Part shown: positions 46,323 to 56,944 of the stretch, piece after piece | Layout of the letters: each line of letters opens with the position of its first letter | Position numbering within the stretch: position 1 is the stretch's first letter | Source: Streptomyces calvus | GTDB lineage: Bacteria; Actinomycetota; Actinomycetes; Streptomycetales; Streptomycetaceae | Reading direction: 5' to 3' | NCBI RefSeq assembly: GCF_006782915.1 | Contig: NZ_VCNP01000030.1 | Span: 122,219-186,218 of the forward strand | Length of the DNA stretch: 64,000 bases | Position numbers and translations under genes: made by a program | Notes under the pieces: model-generated | The model's input: the letters and a program-made list of their open reading frames with translations, nothing else | Databases searched by the model: none | What the model was told of the DNA's origin: nothing

Positions 46323-47366
46323 ATGCCGCCACTTCGGACACTACTGGCCATTCCCCTCTCTCTCGCTCTGCTCGGGCTGTCCCCGACCGCTTCCTCGGCG
46401 CCGGCCGCCCCGTCCGCGGACGCCCTCCTTCCGCTGCTGGTGACGCGTGGTGGTGCTCCCGCCGCGGCGCTGCTGGCGGTGGAGGAGGCCGGCGTCCGCT
46501 ACGCCCAGGCCGGTCCGGGCATCGCGCGCGCCGACCACTTCCGCGCCGGCAGCATCACCAAGACGTTCGTCGCGACGGTCGTCCTCCAACTGGCCGACGA
46601 GGGCCGCCTGTCGCTCGACGACACCGTGGAGGAGCATCTGCCGGGTCTGGTGCGGGGAGCGGGCAACGACGGGCGCGCGCTGACCCTGCGTTCCCTGCTG
46701 ACCCACACCAGCGGCCTTCGTGACTTCTCCGCGGACACCAAGGGCACCCTCCCGGTCACTCCGCTTCAGGCCCTGAACATCGCCCTCACCCACTCCCCGG
46801 CCCCACGCGGCCGCTTCCTCTACTCGAACACCAACTACGTACTGCTCGGCATGGTCGTCGAGCAGGTCACCGGCCGCTCGTACGCCGACGAGGCCGAGCG
46901 GCGCATCATCGATCCGCTGCGTCTCGCGCACACCTCCTTCCCCGGCTCCCGCACTCGGCTGCCCCGGCCGCACGGCCGCTCCTACGCCGCCGACGGGACC
47001 GACGTCACCCGGCTCGACCCGCGGGTGGCCGGCGCCGCGGGCGAGTTGGTGACGACGCTCGCCGACCTGGACCGCTTCTACGCGGCCCTGCTCGGCGGCG
47101 AACTGCTGCCCCCGCGCCGGATGCGCGAGATGCTCGGCACCCGTACCGCACACGGCTCGTACGGCATGGGCCTGTTCCCCGTGGAGCTTCCGTGCGGCAC
47201 CACGGTGTGGGGGCACAACGGTCGCATCGCCGGCAGCTACGTGCGCACCGCAGCCACCGTCGACGGCCGGCATGTCCTCACCTTCCGGGTGAACACGGAC
47301 GCGATTGCGGATCCCGGTCTCGAATCCGCGGTGCTCGCCGCCGAGTTCTGCCCTCGCACTGCGTAG
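46323..47366 (+). CDS. Secreted serine hydrolase (beta-lactamase/D,D-peptidase fold)
   Basis: A 347-residue class C beta-lactamase-like hydrolase with a signal peptide (cleavage near SSAPA). The active-site motifs are SITK (S77, K80), YSN (Y167, S168, N169) and a GHNG box late in the sequence replacing KTG. Such enzymes act as D-alanyl-D-alanine carboxypeptidases or esterases outside the cell. GGAGGAG precedes the ATG. Divergence from the kinase array suggests, but does not prove, a cell-wall link. Confidence 0.9.
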   Translation: MPPLRTLLAIPLSLALLGLSPTASSAPAAPSADALLPLLVTRGGAPAAALLAVEEAGVRYAQAGPGIARADHFRAGSITKTFVATVVLQLADEGRLSLDDTVEEHLPGLVRGAGNDGRALTLRSLLTHTSGLRDFSADTKGTLPVTPLQALNIALTHSPAPRGRFLYSNTNYVLLGMVVEQVTGRSYADEAERRIIDPLRLAHTSFPGSRTRLPRPHGRSYAADGTDVTRLDPRVAGAAGELVTTLADLDRFYAALLGGELLPPRRMREMLGTRTAHGSYGMGLFPVELPCGTTVWGHNGRIAGSYVRTAATVDGRHVLTFRVNTDAIADPGLESAVLAAEFCPRTA

Positions 47367-47461
47367 AACGACCGGGTTCCGAACACAGATCCCACTGTCC
47401 GCCACTCGTTCGAGTGATTCGCCGTGGTGCTCGTTCCTGGCGGGGCCTCGGGCCGTGGCGG

Positions 47462-49168
47462 CTACCGCGGCACGATGTCCGGCGCCCCGAGCCGTGCCGC
47501 GTCCGCCGTCAGGTCGTCGGGCTGCCGCTGGGACTCGCGCTCGGCCTCCACCCGCTTCTCGTAGTGCTGCACCTCGCGCTTTATCCGGTCCTCGTCCCAG
47601 CCCAGCACCGGCGCCATCAGCTCGGCGGCCTCCCGGGCGCTGCGCGTGCCCCGGTCGAACGTCTCGATGGAGATGCGGGTGCGCCGGGTCAGCACGTCGT
47701 CCAGGTGCCGCGCCCCCTCGTGGGAGGCGGCGTAGGTGATCTCGGCGCGCAGGTAGTCGTCGGCGGCCTGCAGCGGTTCGCCGAGCGAGGGGTCTGCGGC
47801 GATGAGGTCCAGGACCTCCTCGGCCATCGCGCCGTACCGGTGCAGCAGGTGCTCCACGCGTGCCGTGTGCAGTCCGGTGCGCGCGGCGGTGCGCGCCCGC
47901 CCGTTCCACAGCGCCCAGTAGCCCTCGGCACCCACCAGCGGCGTGTCCTCGGTGACGCAGTCGGCGACGCGCAGGTCGAGTCCGTGGACGGCCGCGTCCA
48001 CCGCGTCCTTGGCCATCACCCGGTACGTCGTGTACTTGCCGCCCGCCACCACGACGAGGCCGGGCACGGGATGCGCCACGGTGTGCTCGCGGGACAGCTT
48101 GCTCGTGGCGTCCGACTCGCCGGCGAGCAGCGGCCGCAGGCCGGCGTAGACGCCCTCGACGTCGTCCCTGGTCAGCGGCACCGCGAGCACCGAGTTGACG
48201 TGTTCCAGCAGATAGTCGATGTCCGCGCTGGAGGCGGCCGGGTGCGCCTTGTCGAGGTCCCAGTCGGTGTCCGTGGTGCCGACGATCCAGTGCCGGCCCC
48301 AGGGGATGACGAACAGTACGGACTTCTCGGTGCGCAGGATGAGCCCGGTCGTGGAGTGGATGCGGTCCTTGGGGACGACGAGGTGGATGCCCTTCGAGGC
48401 CCGTACGTGGAACCGGCCCCGCTCGCCGACCATCGCCTGGGTGTCGTCGGTCCACACACCGGTGGCGTTGACGACCTGTTTGGCGCGCACCTCGTACTCG
48501 CCGCCGCCCTCGACGTCCTGCACGCGGGCGCCGACCACGCGTTCGCCCTCGCGCAGGAAACCCGTCACCCGCGCACGGTTGGCGACCCGCGCGCCGTACG
48601 CCGCGGCCGTGCGCACGAGGGTGGCGACGAACCGGGCGTCGTCCATCTGGGCGTCGTAGTACTGCAGGGCCCCGACCAGCGCGTCCTTCTTCAGGCACGG
48701 GGCCACGCGCAGGGCGTGACGGCGGCTCAGGTGCCGGTGCACGGGCAGGCCCCGCCCGTGTCCGCGGGCCATCGCCATGGCGTCGTAGAGCGCGACGCCC
48801 GCTCCGGCGTAGAGCCGCTCCCAGCCCTGGTGCTGCAACGGGTACAGGAACGGCACCGGCCGGACCAGGTGGGGCGCGAGCCTTTCCAGCAGCAGGCCGC
48901 GCTCCTTCAACGCCTCTCGGACCAGGGCGAAGTCGAGCATCTCCAGATAGCGCAGGCCGCCGTGGATCAGTTTGCTGGACCGGCTGGACGTGCCCGACGC
49001 CCAGTCCCGCGCCTCGACCAGCCCCGTGGACAGGCCGCGCGTGACGGCGTCGAGCGCGGTGCCCGCGCCGACGACGCCGCCGCCCACGACCAGCACGTCG
49101 AGTTCGTGCTCGGCCATGGACGCGAGTGCTTCGGCACGCTGCGCCGGCCCCAGTGTCGCTGTCCTCAC
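47462..49168 (-). CDS. glpD: Glycerol-3-phosphate dehydrogenase (FAD, aerobic)
   Basis: A 568-residue membrane-associated flavoenzyme that oxidises glycerol-3-phosphate to dihydroxyacetone phosphate and feeds electrons to quinone. The FAD fold is VVGGGVVGAG (27-36), and SSKLIHGGLRYLE and GGKYTTYRVMA are GlpD signatures. The C-terminal DAO_C domain is present. The start is GTG 49168, with GGGAGGCAG just before it. No glpF or glpK is adjacent in this window. Confidence 0.95.
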   Translation of the reverse strand: MRTATLGPAQRAEALASMAEHELDVLVVGGGVVGAGTALDAVTRGLSTGLVEARDWASGTSSRSSKLIHGGLRYLEMLDFALVREALKERGLLLERLAPHLVRPVPFLYPLQHQGWERLYAGAGVALYDAMAMARGHGRGLPVHRHLSRRHALRVAPCLKKDALVGALQYYDAQMDDARFVATLVRTAAAYGARVANRARVTGFLREGERVVGARVQDVEGGGEYEVRAKQVVNATGVWTDDTQAMVGERGRFHVRASKGIHLVVPKDRIHSTTGLILRTEKSVLFVIPWGRHWIVGTTDTDWDLDKAHPAASSADIDYLLEHVNSVLAVPLTRDDVEGVYAGLRPLLAGESDATSKLSREHTVAHPVPGLVVVAGGKYTTYRVMAKDAVDAAVHGLDLRVADCVTEDTPLVGAEGYWALWNGRARTAARTGLHTARVEHLLHRYGAMAEEVLDLIAADPSLGEPLQAADDYLRAEITYAASHEGARHLDDVLTRRTRISIETFDRGTRSAREAAELMAPVLGWDEDRIKREVQHYEKRVEAERESQRQPDDLTADAARLGAPDIVPR

Positions 49169-49441
49169 CGCTGCCTCCCGCTCATCGGTCGCGTCGGCCG
49201 CACCCGTCGGGCGTAGCCCGGTCCCCCACCCTCATGCCCAAATTCTGACCGGGTTGCCCGACTTCAGCCACCACGCGCTCCCAGCCTGTGGACAACTCCC
49301 CGGTACGACTCACCGAAACTCAACCGATCAATCCCGCATATCGGTCATATTTACTCCTAGTCTGACATTGCGCTCGCCTGTCCAGTCCACAGCGCTTGCG
49401 CACCTGTCGCACTCCGGTTAATGGGAAGGACGGCCCACGCC

Positions 49442-50650
49442 ATGCCCGCAGATCTCGCCGTCATCGGACTCGGCCCGTACGGACTGCCCCTGGCCCAGGC
49501 CGCCGTCGCCGCCGGCATCCCGACCATCGGCTACCGGACCGGCCCCGAGGCGGGCTCGCTCAGCGCCGCCGAGCAGCGCCGCATGCTCGCGCAGGGCTTC
49601 CGTACGACCGCCCATCCCGCCGAGCTCGGCCGGGTGCGCACCGCCGTCATCTGCGCCCCGACCCCACGCGCCGCGGACGGAGGGCTCGATCTCGGCCTGG
49701 TGGAGACGGCCGCCCGCACCCTCGCCGCGCAGCTGCGCCCGCACACCACGGTGATCCTCGAGTCCCCGGCGCCCCCGGGGACGACGGAGGGCCCGCTGCT
49801 GCGCCTGCTCGAGTCGGGATCCGGCCTGCGCGCGGGCCGCGATTTCCACCTCGCCTACTCCCCCAGTCGCGTCGACCCCGGCAACCGTGACTTCACCCCG
49901 GCCAACACCCCGAAGGTCATCGGCGGCCTCACCTCCGCCTGCACCGAGTCGGCCGCCGCCTTCTACGGGCGCATCACCGACAAGGTCGTCCGCGCGCGCG
50001 GCCCGCGTGAGGCGGAGACCGTACAGCTCCTGGAGGCCAACTTCCGGCACGTCAACATCGCTCTCGTCAACGAGATGGCCGCCCTCTGCCACGACCTGGG
50101 CATCGACCTGTGGGACGTCATCCGCTGCGCGGAGACCAAACCCTTCGGCTTCCAGGCGTTCCGCCCCGGCCCCGGCGTCGGCGGCCACTCCGTCCCCCAG
50201 GACCTGACCGCCCACGCGGGCCGCACCCTGCGCATGGCGGAACTCGCCCAGCAGGTCAACGGCCGGATGCCGCACTACGTCGTCCAGCGCGCCGCGGCCC
50301 TCCTCAACGAGCACGGCAAGTCGGCGCGCGGCGCACGCGTCCTCCTCCTCGGCGTCACCTACAAGGCCGACCTGGCCGACGAGCAGGGCAGCCCCGCGCA
50401 CGAGGTGGCGATCCGGCTGATGGAGCTGGGGGCGTCCGTCAGCTACCACGACCCGCACGTACCGACCTGGCACGTCCTCGACCGTCCCGTTCCGCGCGCG
50501 GACTCCCTCTACGAGGCCGCCGCCGACGCCGACCTGACGATCCTGCTCCAGCAGCACCGCACGTACGACCTCCAGGGCCTGTCGGTGAAGGCCCAGCTGC
50601 TGCTGGACACGCGAGGGGCTACTCCTACGGGGGCGGCGCACCGGTTGTGA
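49442..50650 (+). CDS. UDP-glucose/GDP-mannose dehydrogenase family protein lacking the catalytic Cys
   Basis: A 402-residue three-domain protein of the nucleotide-sugar 6-dehydrogenase family, nearest in pattern to WecC-type enzymes. The NAD fold is VIGLGPYGLPLA (8-19). NFRHVNIALVNEMAAL (200-215) is the central helix, and GVTYKADLADEQGSPA is the C-terminal signature. The catalytic GxGVGGHCIPxDP motif reads GPGVGGHSVPQDL: the nucleophilic Cys is Ser250. A normal two-step oxidation via a thioester is therefore unlikely, so it may be a single-step oxidoreductase or a non-catalytic relative. The ATG at 49442 is chosen, with GGAAGGA 11 nt upstream; an ATG at 49421 lacks a ribosome site. Confidence 0.85.
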   Translation: MPADLAVIGLGPYGLPLAQAAVAAGIPTIGYRTGPEAGSLSAAEQRRMLAQGFRTTAHPAELGRVRTAVICAPTPRAADGGLDLGLVETAARTLAAQLRPHTTVILESPAPPGTTEGPLLRLLESGSGLRAGRDFHLAYSPSRVDPGNRDFTPANTPKVIGGLTSACTESAAAFYGRITDKVVRARGPREAETVQLLEANFRHVNIALVNEMAALCHDLGIDLWDVIRCAETKPFGFQAFRPGPGVGGHSVPQDLTAHAGRTLRMAELAQQVNGRMPHYVVQRAAALLNEHGKSARGARVLLLGVTYKADLADEQGSPAHEVAIRLMELGASVSYHDPHVPTWHVLDRPVPRADSLYEAAADADLTILLQQHRTYDLQGLSVKAQLLLDTRGATPTGAAHRL

Positions 50651-51133
50651 GGGGGCGCGCGGCGGGCCGCCGTGGCACGGGGGTTGGTGGTGGCGGAAGG
50701 ACCGCGCCAGTACGGCAGGGGCCAGGAGGAGCCCACCGCAGGGGCCACTGCGGCAGGCTCCACGATGGTGCACGGGTGTCCGCGCCTGGTCTTCGTGGGG
50801 GCGGCCGCTCACCATCCGAGAATCCGCAAGATCCACCTCCTCCGGCACTTCACCGTCCACAGACGGATCCGATCCCAGCGAGTGGGCCTGCGGTGGCGTC
50901 CCATGGGCGCCCCCTTCCACGACACCGCCCAGCAGCCCGGTGGACGGTCCGTCGGAATCGGGCCGGGCCCCGAGGGCGGGGTCCGGACCGTGTCCTCGGA
51001 AGGGGGCCCAAGAACTGGGGCGCTGACCAGGACACGAGCGGCCTCACACGGGTGGACCAGCGCGGATCGGGCCCCAGGACAACCGCGCGCCCCCCGACTG
51101 CCACGGGCGCCCCTCCGCGCCCCCGGACACGCG
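50651..51133. other. Intergenic region without recognisable genes
   Basis: About 480 bp between a plus-strand and a minus-strand stop codon. Open frames here have no similarity I recognise, no good ribosome site and atypical composition. No tRNA or repeat is visible. Confidence 0.4.
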
Positions 51134-51171
51134 AAAGGGGCCGGTCACCTCACCAGGTGACCGGCCCCTTT
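51134..51171. terminator. Very strong bidirectional terminator
   Basis: A perfect 17-bp stem (51134-51150 with 51155-51171) with a CACC loop starts with AAA and ends with TTT. It lies 27 bp beyond the guaB3 stop codon. Confidence 0.9.
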
Positions 51172-51197
51172 GTGTCGTGTCGAAGCCCGCGCAGTCC

Positions 51198-52322
51198 CTA
51201 TCGCCGGTGCTGCGAGTCGGCGACCGTCACCTCGACGCGCTGGAACTCCTTCAGCTCGCTGTAGCCGGTGGTGGCCATCGCGCGGCGCAGGGCGCCGAAG
51301 AGGTTCATCGAGCCGTCGGGGGTGTGGGACGGGCCGGTGAGGATCTCCTCCAGCGTGCCCACCGTGCCGAGGTCGACCTTCTGGCCGCGCGGCAGCTCCT
51401 CGTTGACGGCCTCCATGCCCCAGTGGTTGCCCTTGCCGGGACCGTCGGTCGCGCGGGCGAGCGGCGAGCCCATCATCACGGCGTCGGCGCCGCACGCGAT
51501 CGCCTTGGGCAGGTCGCCGGACCAGCCGACACCGCCGTCCGCGATGACGTGCACGTATCGGCCGCCGGACTCGTCCATGTAGTCGCGGCGGGCGGCGGCC
51601 ACGTCGGCGACCGCGGTGGCCATCGGGACCTGGATGCCCAGCACGTTGCGCGTGGTGTGCGCGGCGCCGCCGCCGAAGCCGACCAGCACACCGGCCGCGC
51701 CGGTGCGCATCAGGTGCAGGGCGGCGGTGTAGGTGGCGCAGCCGCCGACGATCACCGGGACGTCGAGTTCGTAGATGAACTGCTTCAGGTTCAGCGGCTC
51801 GTGCGCACTGGAGACGTGCTCGGCCGAGACCGTCGTACCGCGGATGACGAAGATGTCCACGCCCGCGTCGACGACGGCCTTGGAGAACTGGGCGGTGCGC
51901 TGCGGGGAGAGCGCGGCGGCGGTGACCACGCCCGAGTCGCGCACCTCCTTGATGCGCTGCCCGATCAGCTCCTCCTTGATGGGAGCGGCGTAGATCTCCT
52001 GGAGGCGCCGGGTGGCCGCCTCGGCGGGCAGGCCGACGATCTCGTCCAGCAGCGGCTGCGGGTCCTCGTGGCGGGTCCACAGGCCTTCGAGGTTCAGCAC
52101 GCCGAGGCCGCCGAGCTCGCCGATGCGGATCGCGGTGGCCGGCGAGACGACCGAGTCCATGGGGGCGGCCAGGAACGGCAGCTCGAAGCGGTAGGCGTCG
52201 ATCTGCCAGGCGATCGAGACCTCCTTCGGGTCCCGCGTACGGCGGCTGGGGACGACGGCGATGTCGTCGAAGGCGTACGCCCGGCGGCCGCGCTTGCCGC
52301 GCCCGATCTCGATCTCAGTCAC
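51198..52322 (-). CDS. guaB3: GuaB3-type IMP dehydrogenase-related protein
   Basis: A 374-residue (beta/alpha)8-barrel protein of the IMPDH/GMP reductase superfamily without CBS domains. AAPMDSVVSP and ADGGVGWSGD are the substrate phosphate regions. The loop that carries the catalytic Cys in IMPDH (GSICTT) reads GFGGGAAHTTRN, so that Cys is missing. The position directly downstream of guaB on the same strand matches the guaB2-guaB3 pair of mycobacteria. It starts at GTG 52322 with GGAAAGG 9 nt upstream. Biochemical role not firmly known. Confidence 0.88.
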   Translation of the reverse strand: MTEIEIGRGKRGRRAYAFDDIAVVPSRRTRDPKEVSIAWQIDAYRFELPFLAAPMDSVVSPATAIRIGELGGLGVLNLEGLWTRHEDPQPLLDEIVGLPAEAATRRLQEIYAAPIKEELIGQRIKEVRDSGVVTAAALSPQRTAQFSKAVVDAGVDIFVIRGTTVSAEHVSSAHEPLNLKQFIYELDVPVIVGGCATYTAALHLMRTGAAGVLVGFGGGAAHTTRNVLGIQVPMATAVADVAAARRDYMDESGGRYVHVIADGGVGWSGDLPKAIACGADAVMMGSPLARATDGPGKGNHWGMEAVNEELPRGQKVDLGTVGTLEEILTGPSHTPDGSMNLFGALRRAMATTGYSELKEFQRVEVTVADSQHRR

Positions 52323-52451
52323 GTCTGTGGCCTTTCCCTGATGCGTTGCAGCGCCTTCCAGTATCCCCGACGGCCGCGGCGGGTACCGCCCCGGACGTAC
52401 GGCGAGGGCGGCCCCGGATGCCCGGGAAGCCGCCCTCGGGAAGCCCGCCGT

Positions 52452-53999
<1,548 letters not shown>

Positions 54000-54065
54000 C
54001 TAACGGGAAGCGCGGGTGTCTCATTCCACGGTTTCGCACGGCTCCGGGCTTCGTATGTTCGTACG

Positions 54066-54087
54066 GGAACGGCTGAGTGGCCGTTCC
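54066..54087 (-). terminator. Candidate terminator after the sigma factor gene
   Basis: An 8-bp stem (54066-54073 with 54080-54087) with a 6-nt loop lies about 30 bp beyond the sigma-factor stop and upstream of the guaB promoter. Confidence 0.45.
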
Positions 54088-54117
54088 TCCGCCGAAGGGG
54101 CGGCGGTGCGGCGGGCG

Positions 54118-54795
54118 TTACTGCTCCGCCAGGGCGCGCAGTCGGCTGAGCGCGCGGTGCTGCGCCACTCGGACGGCGCCGGGTGACATTCCCAACATCT
54201 GTCCAGTCTCCTCCGCGGTGAGGCCCACGGCGATGCGGAGCAGGATCAGCTCGCGCTGGTTCTCGGGCAGGCTGGCGAGGAGTTTCTTGGCCCATTCGGC
54301 GTCGCTGCTGAGCAGGGCGCGCTCCTCGGGGCCGAGGGAGTCGTCGGGCCGCTCGGGCATCTCGTCGGAGGGCACGGCGGTGGAGCCGGGGTGGCGCATC
54401 GCCGCGCGCTGCAGGTCGGCGACCTTGTGGGAGGCGATGGCGAAGATGAACGCCTCGAAGGGCCGGCCGGTGTCCTTGTAGCGGGGCAGGGCGAGGAGCA
54501 CGGCGACGCAGACCTCCTGGGCGAGGTCCTCGACGAAGTGCCGGGCGTCGCCGGGGAGCCGGGACAGCCGGGTGCGGCAGTAGCGCAGGGCGAGGGGGTG
54601 GACGTGGGCGAGCAGATCGTGCGTGGCCTGCTCGTCTCCGTCGACGGCGCGATGGACGAGCGCACCGATCGCCCCTTGGGCAGTGCCCGCCTCGTCGTCG
54701 CGCATCGGTCCATGGTGCCCTGCGGACGTCGGGTCCGCGGCACCGTGTCCCTGGTTGTGCACCGAAGCGTTATGAGCAGGTGCGCCGGAACTCAT
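54118..54795 (-). CDS. shbA: ECF sigma factor, ShbA/SigD type
   Basis: A 225-residue sigma factor. Region 2 is visible as [35 protein letters not shown] (split here across residues ~72-106), and region 4 as [34 protein letters not shown] near the C-terminus. The ATG at 54795 has GGGGAGG 9 nt upstream; an internal ATG at 54705 begins the best conserved part, so the true protein may be 30 residues shorter. Position between guaB and bldM matches the S. coelicolor SCO4769 locus, orthologous to S. griseus ShbA, which drives transcription of hrdB, and to M. tuberculosis SigD. That orthology is recalled, not computed. Confidence 0.85.
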   Translation of the reverse strand: MSSGAPAHNASVHNQGHGAADPTSAGHHGPMRDDEAGTAQGAIGALVHRAVDGDEQATHDLLAHVHPLALRYCRTRLSRLPGDARHFVEDLAQEVCVAVLLALPRYKDTGRPFEAFIFAIASHKVADLQRAAMRHPGSTAVPSDEMPERPDDSLGPEERALLSSDAEWAKKLLASLPENQRELILLRIAVGLTAEETGQMLGMSPGAVRVAQHRALSRLRALAEQ

Positions 54796-55455
54796 CCCCT
54801 GCGCCCTCCCCTTCCGCTCGACCGACTCGTCCCCGAGGAACTCCACACCTCAAGGATGCGGCATCCGCGACGAAACGAGCAGCGGGCACCTGTCGACGGC
54901 CGCCGACACGCCGGTGACCGGGGGTTTCCACGCCCCGGGCGCGGCGGATGCCGGGTTTTTGCATCCCGGATCACCGGCGGTCCGCCCTTCCGGTCCGCGC
55001 GCGGTCGCGCCGGCCGACCGCACGCCCCGCCGGTTCGCGGATCTCGCAGCCGCGCCGGCCGTGCGGGTACGCGGCGTCGGCGGTCGTGCCCGGGGTTGCG
55101 TACGTGCGCGGCTGTGGGCCGCCCGGCGGAGGAGTTCGCGGGCCCTCGCTCGTCGGTCGGCTCGTGATGCCGATGCGTCGGGGCGAGGGCGGCGGTCCGT
55201 CGTGGAACGCACCCGAAGCCTGCCGTTCGGACCGGGCCGAACCCGCAGGTCCGGTTCCGTGCCGGGCCGCCGGCCGCCGGTGCAGCTCGGACCGGGCCGG
55301 GCCCGCAGATCCGGCTCCGTGCCGGGCCGCCGGGCGCCGGGCGCCGGTGGGGGTTTCCGGGGCTGTGCCCCGGCTCCCGCCGCCGTCCCGCGATGCGGGA
55401 ACACCGGCCCCTGCTCGTCACCCGGCGTGATCCGGCATGATCCGGGCGTACGGCC
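54796..55455. other. 660-bp intergenic region between bldM and the sigma factor gene
   Basis: No supported gene. It contains a 60-bp direct duplication, listed separately, and must contain the sigma-factor promoter. Open frames crossing it are side products of the high GC content. Confidence 0.45.
55228..55347. repeat. 60-bp direct duplication
   Basis: Two consecutive copies, 55228-55287 and 55288-55347, share CGGACCGGGCC, CCGCAG, TCCGG and TTCCGTGCCGGGCCGCCGG-type blocks at identical offsets with a few substitutions. A third partial copy of the last block follows. Confidence 0.75.
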
Positions 55456-56067
55456 CTAGCGCACGAGGCCCCAGCGGAAGCCGAGCGCCACCGCGTGGGC
55501 CCGGTCCGACGCGCCGAGTTTCTTGAACAGCCGCCGCGCGTGCGTCTTGACGGTGTCCTCGGAGAGGAACAGCTCGCGGCCGATCTCGGCGTTGGAGCGT
55601 CCGTGGCTCATGCCCTCGAGGACCTGGATCTCACGCGCGGTGAGCGTCGGCGCGGCCCCCATCTCGGCGGAGCGCAGCCGGCGCGGGGCGAGCCGCCAGG
55701 TCGGGTCGGCGAGCGCCTGCGTCACCGTGGCCCGCAGCTCCGCGCGGGAGGCGTCCTTGTGCAGGTAGCCACGGGCACCGGCGGCCACCGCGAGCGCCAC
55801 GCCGTCGAGGTCCTCGGCGACGGTGAGCATGATGATGCGCGCACCGGGGTCGGCGGACAGCAGTCGCCGGACCGTCTCGACGCCGCCCAGGCCGGGCATG
55901 CGTACGTCCATCAGAATCAGGTCCGAGCGGTCGGCTCCCCAGCGGCGGAGGACTTCCTCGCCGTTGGCAGCCGTCGTCACGCGCTCGACGCCGGGCACGG
56001 TCGCGACCGCGCGGCGGAGCGCCTCTCGGGCAAGCGGGGAGTCGTCGCAGACGAGGACGGAAGTCAT
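55456..56067 (-). CDS. bldM: Developmental response regulator BldM
   Basis: A 203-residue orphan NarL/LuxR-type regulator required for aerial mycelium formation. The receiver keeps D8-D9 and D54 (ILMDVRMPG) and K at LHKD, yet BldM is known to work without phosphorylation. The helix-turn-helix is LTAREIQVLEGMSHGRSNAE onward (~140-195). The length and sequence match BldM closely. It sits next to whiD (divergent) as in other Streptomyces. A sigma-BldN promoter lies 124 bp upstream, matching the known dependence of bldM on BldN. Confidence 0.96.
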   Translation of the reverse strand: MTSVLVCDDSPLAREALRRAVATVPGVERVTTAANGEEVLRRWGADRSDLILMDVRMPGLGGVETVRRLLSADPGARIIMLTVAEDLDGVALAVAAGARGYLHKDASRAELRATVTQALADPTWRLAPRRLRSAEMGAAPTLTAREIQVLEGMSHGRSNAEIGRELFLSEDTVKTHARRLFKKLGASDRAHAVALGFRWGLVR

Positions 56068-56190
56068 GGCCGCCCTCCGCAGCTGATGCGCGTCACCTTG
56101 AGCCTCCAGGCTGGTACGAAATCGTCACCTGTGCGGTCGACCGTCTCGGACGCCCGCCCGAGCGCTGGTTCCTTCAACCGCCTCGCACTC

Positions 56191-56218
56191 TCAACGACGG
56201 TCACTCGAAAGAGTTACG
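56191..56218 (-). promoter_or_regulatory. Sigma-BldN-dependent promoter of bldM
   Basis: On the minus strand CGTAAC (56218-56213), 16 nt, CGTTGA (56196-56191) matches the BldN consensus CGTAAC-N16-CGTTGA exactly. bldM is an established BldN target. Confidence 0.85.
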
Positions 56219-56335
56219 GGGCCGTCTGCCATCTTCGGCACTCTACGTGAGGAGACGGACACGGTGCAGACATGCACCGCGGACCCCCGAACTTTCATCA
56301 CAACCCATGCCCCATTCAGCCCCTTTTCTTCCCCT

Positions 56336-56358
56336 TTGTTGGTGTCCGGGGCTAGATT
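56336..56358 (+). promoter_or_regulatory. Candidate whiD promoter with a near RecA-NDp layout
   Basis: TTGTTGGTG (56336-56344), 8 nt, TAGATT (56353-56358) lies about 90 nt before whiD. TAGATT is a good -10. The upstream box differs from TTGTCRGTG at one base. No standard -35 is seen 17 nt upstream. Confidence 0.4.
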
Positions 56359-56447
56359 CGCAATGAGTCATATTTTCATCTCCTTGGATCGTAGTTGTAC
56401 GGTCGTGGACACCGGATCCGCCCAGAACGGCTACAAGGGGTCACGCA

Positions 56448-56777
56448 ATGGCAGATTTCTCCCGCCTTCCCGGACCGAACGCGGACCTGTGGGACTGGCA
56501 GCTCCTGGCTGCCTGCCGCGGGGTGGACAGCTCCCTCTTCTTCCACCCCGAGGGCGAGCGTGGTGCGGCTCGGAGTGCTCGCGAGAACTCGGCCAAAGAG
56601 GTCTGCATGAGGTGCCCGGTGCGCGCCGAGTGCGCCGCACACGCGCTGGCGGTACGTGAGCCGTACGGCGTGTGGGGCGGACTGACCGAGGACGAGCGCG
56701 AAGAGCTGATGGGGCGGGCGCGCCACCGGCTGGTGTCGGCGTCAGCCGGCGCCGGGCACGCCGCCTCGAACAACTGA
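56448..56777 (+). CDS. whiD: WhiB-like iron-sulfur regulator WhiD
   Basis: A 109-residue WhiB-like protein needed for spore maturation. The four cluster ligands are C23, C53, C56 and C62 (C-x29-C-x2-C-x5-C), and the GVWGG turn near residues 84-88 and the basic C-terminus (RARHR) are intact. It binds a [4Fe-4S] cluster and the principal sigma factor. The ATG at 56448 starts the conserved ADFSRLPGP sequence. It diverges from bldM across 380 bp that hold the bldM and whiD promoters. Confidence 0.96.
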   Translation: MADFSRLPGPNADLWDWQLLAACRGVDSSLFFHPEGERGAARSARENSAKEVCMRCPVRAECAAHALAVREPYGVWGGLTEDEREELMGRARHRLVSASAGAGHAASNN

Positions 56778-56944
56778 AGGAACGTTTCTTCACGGAGTGA
56801 GGGCACGCACAGGGGCGCGCGCGGGCACGGGCCGCGCGCCCTGCGGTGCGCGGGTGCGCGCCAGAAGGCGCGTCAGACAGGCCCCCGACATCCCGGCCAC
56901 CGGCCGCCCGGCAGGCCGACGCCCGGCACGGCCGCGCACCGGCA

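Noticed and set aside
50672..51160. A 162-codon plus-strand frame after the dehydrogenase gene
   Set aside because: No family resemblance, no ribosome site, and it runs into the perfect 17-bp terminator stem.
54792..55421. A 209-codon minus-strand frame with a duplicated Cys/Pro/Gly segment
   Set aside because: The internal repeat is explained by the 60-bp DNA duplication. Composition is Arg/Pro/Gly noise, there is no ribosome site, and it overlaps the start region of the sigma factor gene.
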